Assembly (NCBI GenBank): GCA_030748215.1
Contig: JASMMK010000002.1
Location: 1 to 43,883, forward strand
Direction of reading: 5' to 3'
Length of the DNA: 43,883 nt
Origin: Candidatus Scalindua sp.
Lineage (GTDB): Bacteria > Planctomycetota > Brocadiia > Brocadiales > Scalinduaceae
The position numbers were made by a program, and so were the translations under genes. Positions 16,350 to 25,977 of the stretch are shown here, piece by piece (position 1 is the stretch's first letter; every line of letters starts with the position of its first letter). The notes beneath the pieces are model-generated. The model saw only the letters and a list, made by a program, of their open reading frames with translations, did no database searches and was not told the origin of the DNA.

Positions 16350-17233
16350 ATAAAACCGGCACCTGTAAAAATATTTTTTATCTCTTCGATTTCTGCACTG
16401 GCAATAGGCAGAAGTGGCAATCTTGAACGTCCACCGTAGTATCCGAATAAATCCATCGCCACCTTTAACCCCGGAACACCATACCTTGAAGTCACAGTTA
16501 TAGTTGGCTCAATCAATCGCATCTGCAATTCCTTCGCTTCAGCATGGTTACCATCTTTATATAACCTGATTATATCTGAACATTTTTCCGGCAATACGCA
16601 GGTAATTGCCATAATACCACCAGCCGCCCCAACGCACATAGACGGATAAAGTACAATACTACTGCCAGTCAGGACGCTGAACTCCTTATCTCCGGTTAAA
16701 CTGATAATTTCAGAAAGCTGTTCAACATTCCCTGAACTATCCTTAATCCCGATTATGTTCTCATGTGCTGAAAGCGAGGATGCAGTCCCGGCTTCCAGAT
16801 TAAGTCCGGTGAATGACGGAACATTATAGAGTAATACCGGAATAGGAGAACTATCGGCAACCATCAAATAATGTTTCATGTATGCTTCATGGGACATGTT
16901 ACTTTTAAAAAAATGTGGAGTGATAACAACGGCAATGTCAGCCCCACAATCAGCAGCTCTCCTAGTGAATTCTATTGTACCTTTCGTACACTCTAAACCG
17001 GTCCCAACCAACATCCTCTTTAACGGTGGTATTGACTTTCTTGCTGTTTTGACTATCTCAAGTCTTTCTTCTTCATTCAGGAAAACAGATTCACTGTTAG
17101 AACCCAATATCAGATAGCCTGAAATATCAGTCTCATTCCATCTTTTAATATTTTCTGCAAGATGGTCATGTACGATACAACCATTATCATCAAAAGGAGT
17201 CGTAACAGGCGGGAAAACCCCTTCAATCTCCAT
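16346..17233 (-). CDS. DapA/NAL-family class I aldolase
   Basis: A 295-residue TIM-barrel protein of the dihydrodipicolinate synthase/N-acetylneuraminate lyase family. Visible features are PPVTTPFDDNG near the start, the Schiff-base lysine in GIKDSSGN near residue 163 and the catalytic Tyr in LYNVPSFTG near residue 136. The substrate loop that is GTTGES in true DapA is GSNSES here, and length and context do not tie it to lysine synthesis. It could be DapA itself or a related 2-keto acid aldolase (for example HOGA-like). It overlaps ribD by 4 bases, so the two are translationally coupled. Confidence 0.82.
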   Translation of the reverse strand: MEIEGVFPPVTTPFDDNGCIVHDHLAENIKRWNETDISGYLILGSNSESVFLNEEERLEIVKTARKSIPPLKRMLVGTGLECTKGTIEFTRRAADCGADIAVVITPHFFKSNMSHEAYMKHYLMVADSSPIPVLLYNVPSFTGLNLEAGTASSLSAHENIIGIKDSSGNVEQLSEIISLTGDKEFSVLTGSSIVLYPSMCVGAAGGIMAITCVLPEKCSDIIRLYKDGNHAEAKELQMRLIEPTITVTSRYGVPGLKVAMDLFGYYGGRSRLPLLPIASAEIEEIKNIFTGAGFI

Positions 17234-17310
17234 CTAGTACTCCCGGACATATACACTGTTCCTGTTGACTGATAAATCCTATTTTGTAAATCATAATTAT
17301 TTACCAAGAG

Positions 17311-19533
17311 TTACTTACTCGAAGAGACGTTAAGCAGCTTCAGCATCTCTTCCGTATTCGTCACAGGCATCTTACACGCAAAATCAAGACAGACGTACGC
17401 AGTAGCCTTTCCGTCAAAACTTGAGTGATATTCTGTATATTCTGCAATTCGGGTTATATCCGCTGTCTCCTGGTCAGCATGTTTTAAGAGTACCACCTTG
17501 TATGGTATAAAATGTTTTCCAAGGGAGTTCAGCATCTCTTTTGTATCATCTGCCTCAGGATCACCAACTATGACGATTTCATACGAAGGACCTATTCCAA
17601 AGCCGAGTGCAACCATCATCTGCGTATAACCGGAAGGTGCACTCTCCACCTCTTTGGAGAAAGCTAGCATTATCTTATTTGCCTTGTCTTCAAAATCAGT
17701 ATTCGCAGTGATGCGCGACAGTCGGAACAAGTTTGAGACGGCCACTGAATTCCCTGATGGTATGGCACCGTCATAGATCTCCTTCTGCCGGACTATAAGC
17801 TCTTCTGCATCTTCTGCTGTAAAATAAAAACCGCCATCCTGTTCATCCCAGAAATATTTAATCATTTCACTGTTCAGGTCGAGTGCTGTCCGGAGGTAAT
17901 CTACATCAAAGACAGTTTCATAGAGTTCCAGTAGTCCCCAGATTAGAAAGGCGTAGTCATCAACATTGGCCAGTATAGCGGTATGTCCATCACGGTAACG
18001 GTGTAGAACTCTTCCGTCTTCCCTGCGCATACTGGTAAGTATGAAGTCCGTCGCACGCTTTGCCGCCTCCGCATACTTCGGCTCATCAAATGCCTGCGCC
18101 CCTTTTGCAAGCGCGACTATCATTAATCCGTTCCAGTCAGTCAATATTTTGTCATCCTTGTGCGGATGTACTCTTTTATTGCGGACAGCAAATAGTATCT
18201 GCCTGGCCGCTTCCACACGCTCTTTAAGCCCGTCTACTGACTCCTTATTAAATGCAACCTCTGTAAGGCTCCTATCCAGATGCAGAATATTAGCACCGGT
18301 GTTCTCACCTGTCGCCTCATCTCTGAAATTACCGGTCTTGTCAATACTATACACATTTATAATCAAGTCAGCCTCTTCCCCTTTCAGGATCTGACGAATT
18401 TCTTCTTCTGTCCAGACATAAAACTTTCCCTCCACACCCTCACTGTCAGCATCCTCCGCAGAATAAAACCCACCTTTCTTATCTGTCATGTCACGCATTA
18501 CATAAGTAAAAATCTGCTTTGCAGTCTCTTCAAACTCTTTTATCCCAGTTGCCTGATACGCCTCTATATATGCCATTGCAAGCATGGCCTGATCGTATAG
18601 CATTTTTTCAAAGTGAGGGACAAGCCAGTGAGAATCTGTCGAGTATCTATGGAACCCATATCCAATGTGATCATATATACCACCATTCTGCATGGATTGT
18701 AGAGTTTTGACTACCATCCGTAAGGCCTTCTCATCATTCGTGCTCTGCCAATAGCGCAATAAAAAGAGGAGATTTTGGGGACTAGGGAATTTCGGCGCAG
18801 TTCCGAAACCGCCATACTGTTCACTATATCTTCCATTGAGCTGATCATACGCAGCCTTTAAGGTTGATTTATCAAGTTTTGATCCAGAAGAGCTCTGAGC
18901 AATCATATTGAGTTTTTCAGTAATCTGATCAGCGGAATTTATAATTTCATCATGTTGAGTACTCCATACCTCTTTAATACGAGGTATTAAATCCAGCATA
19001 CCCAACCGGCCATGATTACTCTCCCTTGGAATATATGTACCGGCAAAGAATGGTTTCTTCTCAGGAGTCATAAGTATGGTTAGCGGCCATCCCCCACTAC
19101 CAGTCATCATTTGACAAACACGCATATAAATATTGTCTATATCCTGCCTCTCTTCCCTGTCTACCTTAATACAGATAAATACCTCATTCATTAACCTGGC
19201 AACCTCCGAATTATCGAAGGATTCGTGCGCCATTACATGGCACCAATGACATGTAGAGTAACCAATTGATAGAAAAATAGGCTTATTTTCCTTCCTGGCC
19301 TTTTCAAAGGCCTCCGGTCCCCAGGCATACCAGTCTACAGGGTTGTCTGCATGTTGAAGTAAGTAAGGGCTCTTTTCAAGTTTGAGTCTGTTATAATGTT
19401 TTTTGATATCACCTTCTGCTGATTTATGCTTCATATTTCTTACCTCAGTATCTGAAGATAAAATCCTCAGACTCCCTGTAAATAATGTCATTAAAATAAT
19501 ACAAGGTAATAGTGATGAAAATACTCTATGCAT
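17311..19533 (-). CDS. Thioredoxin-fold DUF255 / YyaL-type protein, exported
   Basis: About 740 residues from the chosen start. I use the ATG at 19533 rather than the upstream GTG at 19581, because it is preceded by GAAAG and opens with a proper signal sequence ([20 protein letters not shown]). The N-terminal thioredoxin-like domain carries [20 protein letters not shown] and the redox-type STCHWCHVM. The rest is an alpha/alpha barrel like the SSP411/SPATA20 family, with [26 protein letters not shown] and [10 protein letters not shown]. Bacterial members are usually cytoplasmic; the signal peptide suggests a periplasmic version. Biochemical role is unsettled for the family. Confidence 0.88.
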   Translation of the reverse strand: MHRVFSSLLPCIILMTLFTGSLRILSSDTEVRNMKHKSAEGDIKKHYNRLKLEKSPYLLQHADNPVDWYAWGPEAFEKARKENKPIFLSIGYSTCHWCHVMAHESFDNSEVARLMNEVFICIKVDREERQDIDNIYMRVCQMMTGSGGWPLTILMTPEKKPFFAGTYIPRESNHGRLGMLDLIPRIKEVWSTQHDEIINSADQITEKLNMIAQSSSGSKLDKSTLKAAYDQLNGRYSEQYGGFGTAPKFPSPQNLLFLLRYWQSTNDEKALRMVVKTLQSMQNGGIYDHIGYGFHRYSTDSHWLVPHFEKMLYDQAMLAMAYIEAYQATGIKEFEETAKQIFTYVMRDMTDKKGGFYSAEDADSEGVEGKFYVWTEEEIRQILKGEEADLIINVYSIDKTGNFRDEATGENTGANILHLDRSLTEVAFNKESVDGLKERVEAARQILFAVRNKRVHPHKDDKILTDWNGLMIVALAKGAQAFDEPKYAEAAKRATDFILTSMRREDGRVLHRYRDGHTAILANVDDYAFLIWGLLELYETVFDVDYLRTALDLNSEMIKYFWDEQDGGFYFTAEDAEELIVRQKEIYDGAIPSGNSVAVSNLFRLSRITANTDFEDKANKIMLAFSKEVESAPSGYTQMMVALGFGIGPSYEIVIVGDPEADDTKEMLNSLGKHFIPYKVVLLKHADQETADITRIAEYTEYHSSFDGKATAYVCLDFACKMPVTNTEEMLKLLNVSSSK

Positions 19534-19887
19534 GTACTGTCTTTCTGTACTTAGAAAATAATTATTCTGTATTACAACCACGAATCTTAATTATACTCAA
19601 AAAAAACTACAATTCATACCGCTTATTTGTAGAGTGTGCCATCTCTTCTATTATATTACTGTACGGTAAGTTAAAACAATATAACATGATAAAATAACAA
19701 ATTAATATGGAAAGATGAATGCTGATAAAGTATGATAACTTTCTGTTGTCGCTACAATATTTAGCATTGAGCAAAACATAATCGAGAAAGTTGTCGGCTA
19801 AAAAAAATGTATAGAAATTGTTAAACACCTTTAACCGCTGACCCAGAATTTAAATCGTTAATTGTATTGAAAGGAAGAGGAACAATT
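19534..19887. other. Divergent intergenic region upstream of the PII gene
   Basis: Very A+T-rich, about 350 bases, between the divergently transcribed DUF255 and PII genes. No sigma-54 GG-N10-GC pair is evident near the PII start. No protein-like frame was seen on either strand. Confidence 0.4.
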
Positions 19888-20226
19888 ATGAAAAAAATTG
19901 AAGCGTTCATTCGTCCGGAAAAACTTAATATGACCAGGGATTCACTTCAGGAAAGTGGATGTGAGTGCATATCAGTCTCTGAGGTAAAAGGACACGGTCA
20001 TCAAAAAGGTGTAAGTGAAGTATGGAAGGGAAAGAAATACAATGTAGACCTATTGCCAAAAGTAAAGATAGAAATGGTTGTACCTGATGAAGACCTGGAT
20101 AAAGCAGTGGAAACCATTATGGAAGTTTCACAAACCGGCAGTATTGGAGATGGAAAGATATTCGTTTATAATGTCATGAACGCAATAAGAGTCCGCACAG
20201 GTGAGCAAGGAGATACTGCGGTATAA
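19888..20226 (+). CDS. glnB: PII nitrogen regulatory protein
   Basis: A 112-residue protein. I start at ATG 19888, preceded by GGAAGAGGA, not at the earlier TTG. It begins KKIEAFIRPEKL, has the T-loop with KGHGHQKGVSEVWKGKKYNVDLLPKV in two parts (Tyr at the uridylylation position in KKYNVD) and the C-terminal GDGKIFVYNVMNAIRVRTGE, which contacts ATP/2-oxoglutarate. It senses 2-oxoglutarate and adenylates and adjusts nitrogen assimilation by binding partner proteins. No amt or glnA gene is adjacent, so GlnB versus GlnK cannot be decided. It precedes the glycine cleavage run by 250 bases and is probably a separate unit. Confidence 0.92.
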   Translation: MKKIEAFIRPEKLNMTRDSLQESGCECISVSEVKGHGHQKGVSEVWKGKKYNVDLLPKVKIEMVVPDEDLDKAVETIMEVSQTGSIGDGKIFVYNVMNAIRVRTGEQGDTAV

Positions 20227-20476
20227 GTTTAGTTATAATAATTAGAAGAGTGATATAAGCCTGAATTGAGCGATTATATTTTCGTATGTTCTGTTGTCGC
20301 CCGGGTGGACACAAATTGCTTTATATTAGAGTTCGTACTATCGTCATGGCATATTGATGTCGTTTTATATAAGAAAAACTAAAGGCATCAATTTAATAAC
20401 CCAACCACAACATCTTCCAAGCCCACTTGATCTGTAGCAAGTCAGACCGCTTTAAAGATTCTGAACAGGAGTGATA

Positions 20477-20863
20477 ATGGAAAATCCCACAGACCGTAAA
20501 TATACAAAAGAACACGAATGGATTAAGATTGATGGTAATATTGCAACCGTTGGAATTACTGACTTTGCACAGGATCAACTTACGGATGTTGTATTTGTTG
20601 AATTACCTGAAGTGGGTAAACAGATCGAACAAAATGGTAATCTCTGTGTTGTTGAAAGTGTTAAATCCGTAAGCGATATTTTCAGTCCTGTAAGCGGCGA
20701 AATAGTGGAAGTTAATAAGGCCCTTGAGAATTCACCCGCACTTATCAATAATGATCCCTTCGAAAGTGGTTGGATAGTAAAATTGAAAGTAAGAAATGAG
20801 ATTGAGTCGGCTCAACTCATGACTCCTGAAGAATATAATAAATTCCTAACTGAAATCGAATAA
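20477..20863 (+). CDS. gcvH: Glycine cleavage system H protein
   Basis: A 128-residue lipoyl carrier. I use ATG 20477, six bases after AGGAG; an in-frame GTG lies at 20471. The sequence has YTKEHEWIKIDGN at the start and the lipoylated lysine in VVESVKSVSDIFSP near residue 62. It shuttles the aminomethyl group between P and T proteins in the cytoplasm. The stop codon abuts the start of gcvPA with no gap. Lipoyl synthase and a lipoyl/octanoyl transferase gene lie downstream, so modification of this protein is encoded in the same run. Confidence 0.95.
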   Translation: MENPTDRKYTKEHEWIKIDGNIATVGITDFAQDQLTDVVFVELPEVGKQIEQNGNLCVVESVKSVSDIFSPVSGEIVEVNKALENSPALINNDPFESGWIVKLKVRNEIESAQLMTPEEYNKFLTEIE

Positions 20864-22153
20864 ATGGACTACACACCAAACACGGATGAAGATAGAGAAT
20901 CGATGTTAAGAGAGATCGGGGTTCAGGGTATTATGGATCTGTTCAAGGATATCCCTGAAAACCTTATCCAGAAGAGTGCATTGCGGATACCGGATCAATT
21001 ATCAGAATTTGAATTGATACGTGAATTAGAAAAGATTTCAATAAAGAATAAGAAGCCACTATCTTTTCTTGGTGGAGGCAATTACAACCATCATATTCCA
21101 TCAACAGTAAATGCCATAATATCACGGGGCGAATTCAGCACATCATACACCCCCTATCAACCGGAAATCAGCCAGGGAACGCTTCAGGCAATTTTTGAGT
21201 ACCAGAGCATGATCTGCGAACTGACTGGTATGGATGTATCCAATGCGTCAATGTATGATGGTGCTACCAGCCTTGCGGAAGCGATGATACTCGCATCAAA
21301 GATTAAAGGAAAGAAACAGGTGCTTGTGTCGCAGGCATTAAACCCGTTTTATCGTGAGGTTCTGGAGACATATGCAAGAGCAAGTGAAATCAAAATCATA
21401 AAGATAGATATTGTTGACGGTTTAACCTCAGATTTTGAGACAGAGGGTTCCTCTGCAATAATTGTTCAGAACCCGAATTTCTTTGGTTTAATAGAAAACC
21501 TTGAGGAGATCAGGAAAAAAGCTGCAGATATTTTATTAATTTCCTCCACTACAGAACCCTTAAGCTGGGCCATGCTGAAGCCTTTCTCAGAATACGATGT
21601 TGACATTGTCACAGCAGAGGGGCAATCTTTTGGAAATCCGATGAACTTTGGTGGACCCGGACTGGGCATCATTGCTACAAAACAGGCTTATCTCAGGCAG
21701 ATCCCCGGGAGGCTTGCAGGAGAAACAGTTGACATACACGGCAACAGAGGCTTTGCCCTTACTCTCTGCACAAGGGAGCAGCATATAAGGAGAGAGAAGG
21801 CGACAAGCAATATCTGCACGAACGAAGGGCTGTGTGCTCTTGCTGCTGCAGTGTACCTTGCTACCTATGGAAGAAATCTGGGCAGACTGGCACAACTGAA
21901 TAATCAACTGGCCGTTTATTTCACATGTAAGCTAAGTCAAATTGAAGGTGTTGATCTGGTTTTTGATAAACCATTTTTCAACGAATTTGTTATAAGAATC
22001 CGCAAGGACCTACTGTCAAAACTATCTGATATAGAAATTGGTATCTCCTTAGAAAACTATTATCCAAACCTTGAAGGTTGTTATCTAGTCTGCTGCACGG
22101 AGATGACATCGAAAGAGGATATAGACAGGGTTATAGATGAAATTACTCAATGA
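20864..22153 (+). CDS. gcvPA: Glycine dehydrogenase (decarboxylating) subunit 1
   Basis: A 429-residue protein starting DYTPNTDEDRESMLREIGV, the usual GcvPA opening. It has LGGGNYNHHIPSTV, the TSYTPYQPEISQGTLQ segment, MYDGATSLAEAM, and GGPGLGIIATK. As the N-terminal half of the split P-protein it pairs with GcvPB to form the PLP enzyme that decarboxylates glycine and loads aminomethyl on GcvH. It starts immediately after the gcvH stop and overlaps gcvPB by 17 bases. Confidence 0.95.
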   Translation: MDYTPNTDEDRESMLREIGVQGIMDLFKDIPENLIQKSALRIPDQLSEFELIRELEKISIKNKKPLSFLGGGNYNHHIPSTVNAIISRGEFSTSYTPYQPEISQGTLQAIFEYQSMICELTGMDVSNASMYDGATSLAEAMILASKIKGKKQVLVSQALNPFYREVLETYARASEIKIIKIDIVDGLTSDFETEGSSAIIVQNPNFFGLIENLEEIRKKAADILLISSTTEPLSWAMLKPFSEYDVDIVTAEGQSFGNPMNFGGPGLGIIATKQAYLRQIPGRLAGETVDIHGNRGFALTLCTREQHIRREKATSNICTNEGLCALAAAVYLATYGRNLGRLAQLNNQLAVYFTCKLSQIEGVDLVFDKPFFNEFVIRIRKDLLSKLSDIEIGISLENYYPNLEGCYLVCCTEMTSKEDIDRVIDEITQ

Positions 22154-23543
22154 GAAATCAAAACAGGGAAGAAGCTCTTTTAATGTAGGTCTATTAGACA
22201 TACAAACGAACATCCCTGATGATTTACAGAGAACTGAGCTGAACCTGCCTGAACTCCCTGAGGTTGAAGTTGTCAGGCACTACACAAATCTCTCCAACTC
22301 TAATTTTGGTGTGGACAACGGGCTCTATCCATTAGGCAGCTGCACTATGAAGTACAATCCAAAAATAAATGAGATAGCGGCAAATATCTCTCAATTTAAT
22401 CTACACCCTTTATCACATCACAACAGAGGCACACTGGAAATAATTTATCAGTTACAGCAATATCTTTGTGAGATTACCGGGATGCATGCTTTCTCAACAC
22501 AGCCTGCTGCCGGCGCACACGGTGAATTAACTGGGATAATGATAATGAAAGCGTGGTTTGAGAAGAGAGGCGAACAGAGAACAAAGGTTATCATCCCTGA
22601 CTCCTGTCATGGGACAAACCCTGCATCTGTTTCACTCTGCAGGTTTGAACCTGTTCATGTAAAATCAAGTTCATCCGGTGGAGTTGACCTTGAGGACTTA
22701 CGGCAAAAGATGAGCAGAGATGTTGTAGGCATTATGATAACCAATCCGAATACACTGGGAATATTTGATGAAAATATTCAGGAAATCACACAAACAATTC
22801 ATGACTATGGCGGGCTGTGCTATCTTGATGGCGCCAATATGAATCCAATGCTGGGAGTAGTCAAACCGGGAGACTTCGGGATAGACATAATGCACCTGAA
22901 CCTGCATAAAACATTTTCAACACCCCATGGAGGTGGAGGCCCAGGATCCGGCCCTGTCGGGGTCGTTAAAGATCTGGAACCGTTTCTACCGAATCCCAGG
23001 ATTAGCATGAAAAAGGAGAAACTGGAATTTGAACAATCAGAAGATTCCATTGGCAGAGTACACTCCTTCTACGGAAATTTCGGTATCCTTCTCAGGGCTT
23101 ATTCTTACATCAGGTCTATCGGGGCTTCAGGGTTAAGAAACATTGCTGAGAATGCTGTCCTGAATGCAAATTATATGAAGGAGAAATTGAAGAAACACTA
23201 TCACCTGCCTTATGACCGGATATGTCAGCATGAACTTGTCATTGATGACAGCTTGATGCCAAACGGTGTAACTACAAATGACATTGCCAAGCGTCTTATG
23301 GATTTTGGTTTTCATCCACCAACAATCTATTTCCCATTAATTGTCAAAGGTGCTATGTTGATTGAACCTACCGAAACCGAGACCAAAGAGAATTTAGATG
23401 CATTTGTAGATGCAATGAAGGCAATTAAGGAAGAGGCAGAGAACGAACCGGAAAAATTGACGAAGGCACCACTGAATGCTTCAATTGGAAGACTTGACAT
23501 TGTCCGCGCCGCAAGGAAACCAAAACTAACATGGTTCACGTAA
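22137..23543 (+). CDS. gcvPB: Glycine dehydrogenase (decarboxylating) subunit 2
   Basis: A 468-residue protein carrying the PLP site: NLHKTFSTPHGGGGPG near residue 260, with the Schiff-base Lys in HKT. Other family features are YPLGSCTMKYNPK near residue 65, QPAAGAHGELTG and PDSCHGTNPAS. It forms the catalytic half of the split P-protein. It overlaps gcvPA by 17 bases and lipA by 13, a tight coupling. No gcvT (aminomethyltransferase) gene lies nearby; the T and L proteins must be encoded elsewhere if the full cleavage cycle operates. Confidence 0.95.
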   Translation: MKLLNEKSKQGRSSFNVGLLDIQTNIPDDLQRTELNLPELPEVEVVRHYTNLSNSNFGVDNGLYPLGSCTMKYNPKINEIAANISQFNLHPLSHHNRGTLEIIYQLQQYLCEITGMHAFSTQPAAGAHGELTGIMIMKAWFEKRGEQRTKVIIPDSCHGTNPASVSLCRFEPVHVKSSSSGGVDLEDLRQKMSRDVVGIMITNPNTLGIFDENIQEITQTIHDYGGLCYLDGANMNPMLGVVKPGDFGIDIMHLNLHKTFSTPHGGGGPGSGPVGVVKDLEPFLPNPRISMKKEKLEFEQSEDSIGRVHSFYGNFGILLRAYSYIRSIGASGLRNIAENAVLNANYMKEKLKKHYHLPYDRICQHELVIDDSLMPNGVTTNDIAKRLMDFGFHPPTIYFPLIVKGAMLIEPTETETKENLDAFVDAMKAIKEEAENEPEKLTKAPLNASIGRLDIVRAARKPKLTWFT

Positions 23544-24400
23544 AACAAAGACATCATCCGGATTGGCTTAAAGTCAGAATCCCTTCCGGTGCTACCTATA
23601 ACCGAATCAGGACTACCCTGAAAGAGAATAAGGTAAACACCGTATGCGATGAAGCACAATGCCCAAACATCGCAGAGTGCTATGGGAGAGAAACTGCAAC
23701 ATTCCTGATAATGGGAGAAGTCTGCACCAGAAAGTGTTTCTATTGTAATATCCGTAGCGGAACACCAGAATCGTTGGATAGACAGGAGCCCGGCAAGATC
23801 GCAGATGCTGTTAACAGGCTGAACCTGAATTATGCCGTGATAACATCAGTCACGAGAGATGACCTGCCCGACTCTGGAGCTGAACATTTCTATAATACGG
23901 TGACTGAAATTCGGAAACTTACGCCTGAATGTAAGGTTGAGATACTCACACCTGAATTCAATGGAAATTTAAAACTGTTAGAGCGCGTCCTCGATTCATC
24001 GCCCTACATCTTCAATCACAATATCGAGACTGTACGAAATATCTTTCCCTATGTACGACCTGGAGGAAGCTACGATTTCTCCTTGAAAGTATTGGAACAT
24101 GCAGGGAACTACCTGCCAAACATTAAATCCGGCCTAATGATAGGACTTGGCGAAACATTAGATCAGGTTCGAGAAACACTGCATGATTTAAGGAGAGCAG
24201 GAGTATCAATCCTGACAATCGGACAGTACCTTCAGCCTAAAGCAGATTTATTAGAAGTAGAAAAATATTACACTATCCAGGAATTTAACGAGTTAAGAGA
24301 AGATGCACTTGATAAGGGATTTACACACGTTTTCTCCGGACCACTGGTGAGAAGTAGTTATCATGCGGAAGAAGTACAAGACAAGTTTAATGTGCCTTAA
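23531..24400 (+). CDS. lipA: Lipoyl synthase
   Basis: A 289-residue radical SAM enzyme of normal length. It has the auxiliary cluster motif as CDEAQCPNIAEC, the radical SAM CxxxCxxC as CTRKCFYC, and the C-terminal serine ligand in RSSYHAEE. It inserts two sulfurs into protein-bound octanoyl groups, here most directly GcvH. The start overlaps the gcvPB stop by 13 bases. The sulfurs come from its own auxiliary 4Fe-4S cluster, which must be rebuilt by an iron-sulfur assembly system. Confidence 0.96.
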   Translation: MVHVKQRHHPDWLKVRIPSGATYNRIRTTLKENKVNTVCDEAQCPNIAECYGRETATFLIMGEVCTRKCFYCNIRSGTPESLDRQEPGKIADAVNRLNLNYAVITSVTRDDLPDSGAEHFYNTVTEIRKLTPECKVEILTPEFNGNLKLLERVLDSSPYIFNHNIETVRNIFPYVRPGGSYDFSLKVLEHAGNYLPNIKSGLMIGLGETLDQVRETLHDLRRAGVSILTIGQYLQPKADLLEVEKYYTIQEFNELREDALDKGFTHVFSGPLVRSSYHAEEVQDKFNVP

Positions 24401-24464
24401 GTGAACTAAAGTGACCAAAGTTGAAAAAAAGACGAGTAGGCACTTTTAATCTTTTTCATATAAA

Positions 24465-25205
24465 ATGGATTTTATCGATACTGGATTTAATAACGCCTTT
24501 ATGAATATGGCAATAGACGAGGTACTGCTCTCATCGAAAGTACCTGTCCTGAGATTTTATCAATGGAAACCATGCGCTGTTTCGATTGGCAGGTATCAGG
24601 ACCTTGATGATATAGATCTGGAATATTGCACTAAGAACAGTATTGATGTCGTCAGGAGGATTACGGGAGGGAAAGCTGTTCTCCACGAAAAGGAACTTAC
24701 TTATTCCTTTATTATTGATAAGGAGATGATGCCAAGGTCGATTATCGAATCATATAAAATTATCAGCAGTGCTATAATTCAGGGTCTCAATATCTTAGGA
24801 TTAAACCCTGAGATGAACAATTCGAAGATAGAAAACAGAGATAACCCCGTCTGCTTCCAGGAGTCGTCATTCAACGAACTCACAATCAACCAAAGGAAAT
24901 TTGTTGGTAGCGCCCAGGTAAGAAAAAATGGGAAACTACTCCAGCACGGTTCCATATTGACCGGAATCGATGCCAAGAAATACTCAAGCTGTTTTAAGGA
25001 AAAACCTGAAGCTGATGATTTAAGAAAGAGGATCACCTGCATTGACATCCAGGAGGAAAAGCTAAAGAACGCAATCAAACAGGGTTTCTCCGGATATTTC
25101 AATACTAGCATGAACGAGAGAGGTTTATGTGACAGAAAAATATCAGAGGCAGAGGAATTAGCAGAAATGAAATACAGATTTGGGACAATATCAGCAAAGA
25201 CATGA
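24465..25205 (+). CDS. LipM/LplA-family octanoyl or lipoate transferase
   Basis: A 246-residue BPL_LplA_LipB-fold protein. It has RRITGGKAVLHEKELTYS (substrate loop, residues 64-81), NPVCF with Cys130, and RKFVGSAQVRK with the conserved Lys145. A cysteine at this place is the nucleophile in LipM-type octanoyltransferases, and no C-terminal lipoate-ligase accessory domain is present. I therefore favour octanoyl transfer from acyl carrier protein to GcvH over free-lipoate ligation. It follows lipA by 64 bases on the same strand. A bidirectional hairpin ends the run. Confidence 0.85.
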   Translation: MDFIDTGFNNAFMNMAIDEVLLSSKVPVLRFYQWKPCAVSIGRYQDLDDIDLEYCTKNSIDVVRRITGGKAVLHEKELTYSFIIDKEMMPRSIIESYKIISSAIIQGLNILGLNPEMNNSKIENRDNPVCFQESSFNELTINQRKFVGSAQVRKNGKLLQHGSILTGIDAKKYSSCFKEKPEADDLRKRITCIDIQEEKLKNAIKQGFSGYFNTSMNERGLCDRKISEAEELAEMKYRFGTISAKT

Positions 25206-25237
25206 ACAGTTCACCGCTATTTTACTAACATCAGTAA

Positions 25238-25279
25238 TCACCGGAAGCAAAAAACGTAACGTTTTTTAACTCCCGGTGA
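25238..25279. terminator. Bidirectional hairpin between lipM-like and RRM genes
   Basis: An outer stem TCACCGG (25238-25244) pairs with CCGGTGA (25273-25279). Inside it AAAAAACGT and ACGTTTTTT form a second stem. The A-run and T-run give a U-tract on either strand, so it can end both convergent transcripts. Confidence 0.8.
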
Positions 25280-25295
25280 ATTGTATTGTCAGGTG

Positions 25296-25568
25296 TTAAT
25301 ACCTCGCCCTGTGTTGAGGACGCTCTTCTTTTGGTTTAGCCGGATTCACCTTGATATCTCTTCCTTTAAATTCTTTTTCGTTCAGAGCTGCTATCGCTGA
25401 GTCCGCTTCCGAACTATCTGGCATTTCAACAAATCCAAAACCTTTTGATTTCCCTGATAACTTATCGCGTAGAAGCCTCACACCCGATACTTCACCAAAC
25501 GGAGTAAATGCCTCTTTCAAGTCCTCTTCAGTAACAGTGTATGCCAGGCTGCCAACATAAATTTCCAT
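25296..25568 (-). CDS. Small RNA-binding protein with one RRM domain
   Basis: A 90-residue protein that is essentially one RRM. RNP2 is IYVGSL at residues 3-8 and RNP1 is KGFGFVEM at about 42-49, with the usual aromatic residues. A short basic tail (KPKEERPQHRARY) follows. Such proteins occur in cyanobacteria, planctomycetes and others, often cold-induced. It would bind single-stranded RNA in the cytoplasm. It is monocistronic with a long upstream region containing an inverted repeat, which may regulate it. Confidence 0.93.
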   Translation of the reverse strand: MEIYVGSLAYTVTEEDLKEAFTPFGEVSGVRLLRDKLSGKSKGFGFVEMPDSSEADSAIAALNEKEFKGRDIKVNPAKPKEERPQHRARY

Positions 25569-25602
25569 ATATCTTCCTCTATTCTGTGTGTTGATGAGAT
25601 TA

Positions 25603-25640
25603 CGCTATCGAAAACCAGACACACAAATTGTTCGATAGCG
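25603..25640. promoter_or_regulatory. Inverted repeat in the RRM gene leader
   Basis: CGCTATCGAA (25603-25612) is the exact reverse complement of TTCGATAGCG (25631-25640), with an 18-base loop. It lies about 35 bases upstream of the RRM start on the minus strand. It could be an operator or a leader hairpin; there is no T-run to make it a clear terminator. The rest of 25641-25977 shows no gene I can support. Confidence 0.5.
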
Positions 25641-25977
25641 AGAGCCGATATTCGGCTGATGCGTTATTTCAAGAGCCATACTCAACAGTTCAATACCCTA
25701 TCAATAATAGATATCCAGGGTTCAATGAACAGGTACAAATATCTATAAAAACCAATCCCTGATTGCTTTAATATAACCCCTTCTTTTGCAAGATTTTATA
25801 CAACCTACCATCTATTTGTCAACCACTAAGAATCATATTCCCAGCCCTTAAGTCTTTTTGCCACTCTTTGCGCCCTCAGCACCCTTGCATAATACTCCTT
25901 TCCTAATTTCATCCAGCCAATTAATGATTTTATTAAATCTTGATTTTACACAGTATTTAGGATTAAATCGAAAGATT

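Noticed and set aside
19534..19581. Upstream GTG start for the DUF255 protein
   Set aside because: It lacks a ribosome-binding site and would bury the signal peptide behind 16 unrelated residues.
25830..25962. Minus-strand piece reading LGKEYYARVLRAQRVAKRLKGWEYDS
   Set aside because: It is protein-like but only about 40 codons between stops, with no start or family I can defend; possibly a relic.
25858..25977. N-terminal extension of MqnB
   Set aside because: The 40 residues are unlike the family; the ATG at 25978 gives the normal length and start.
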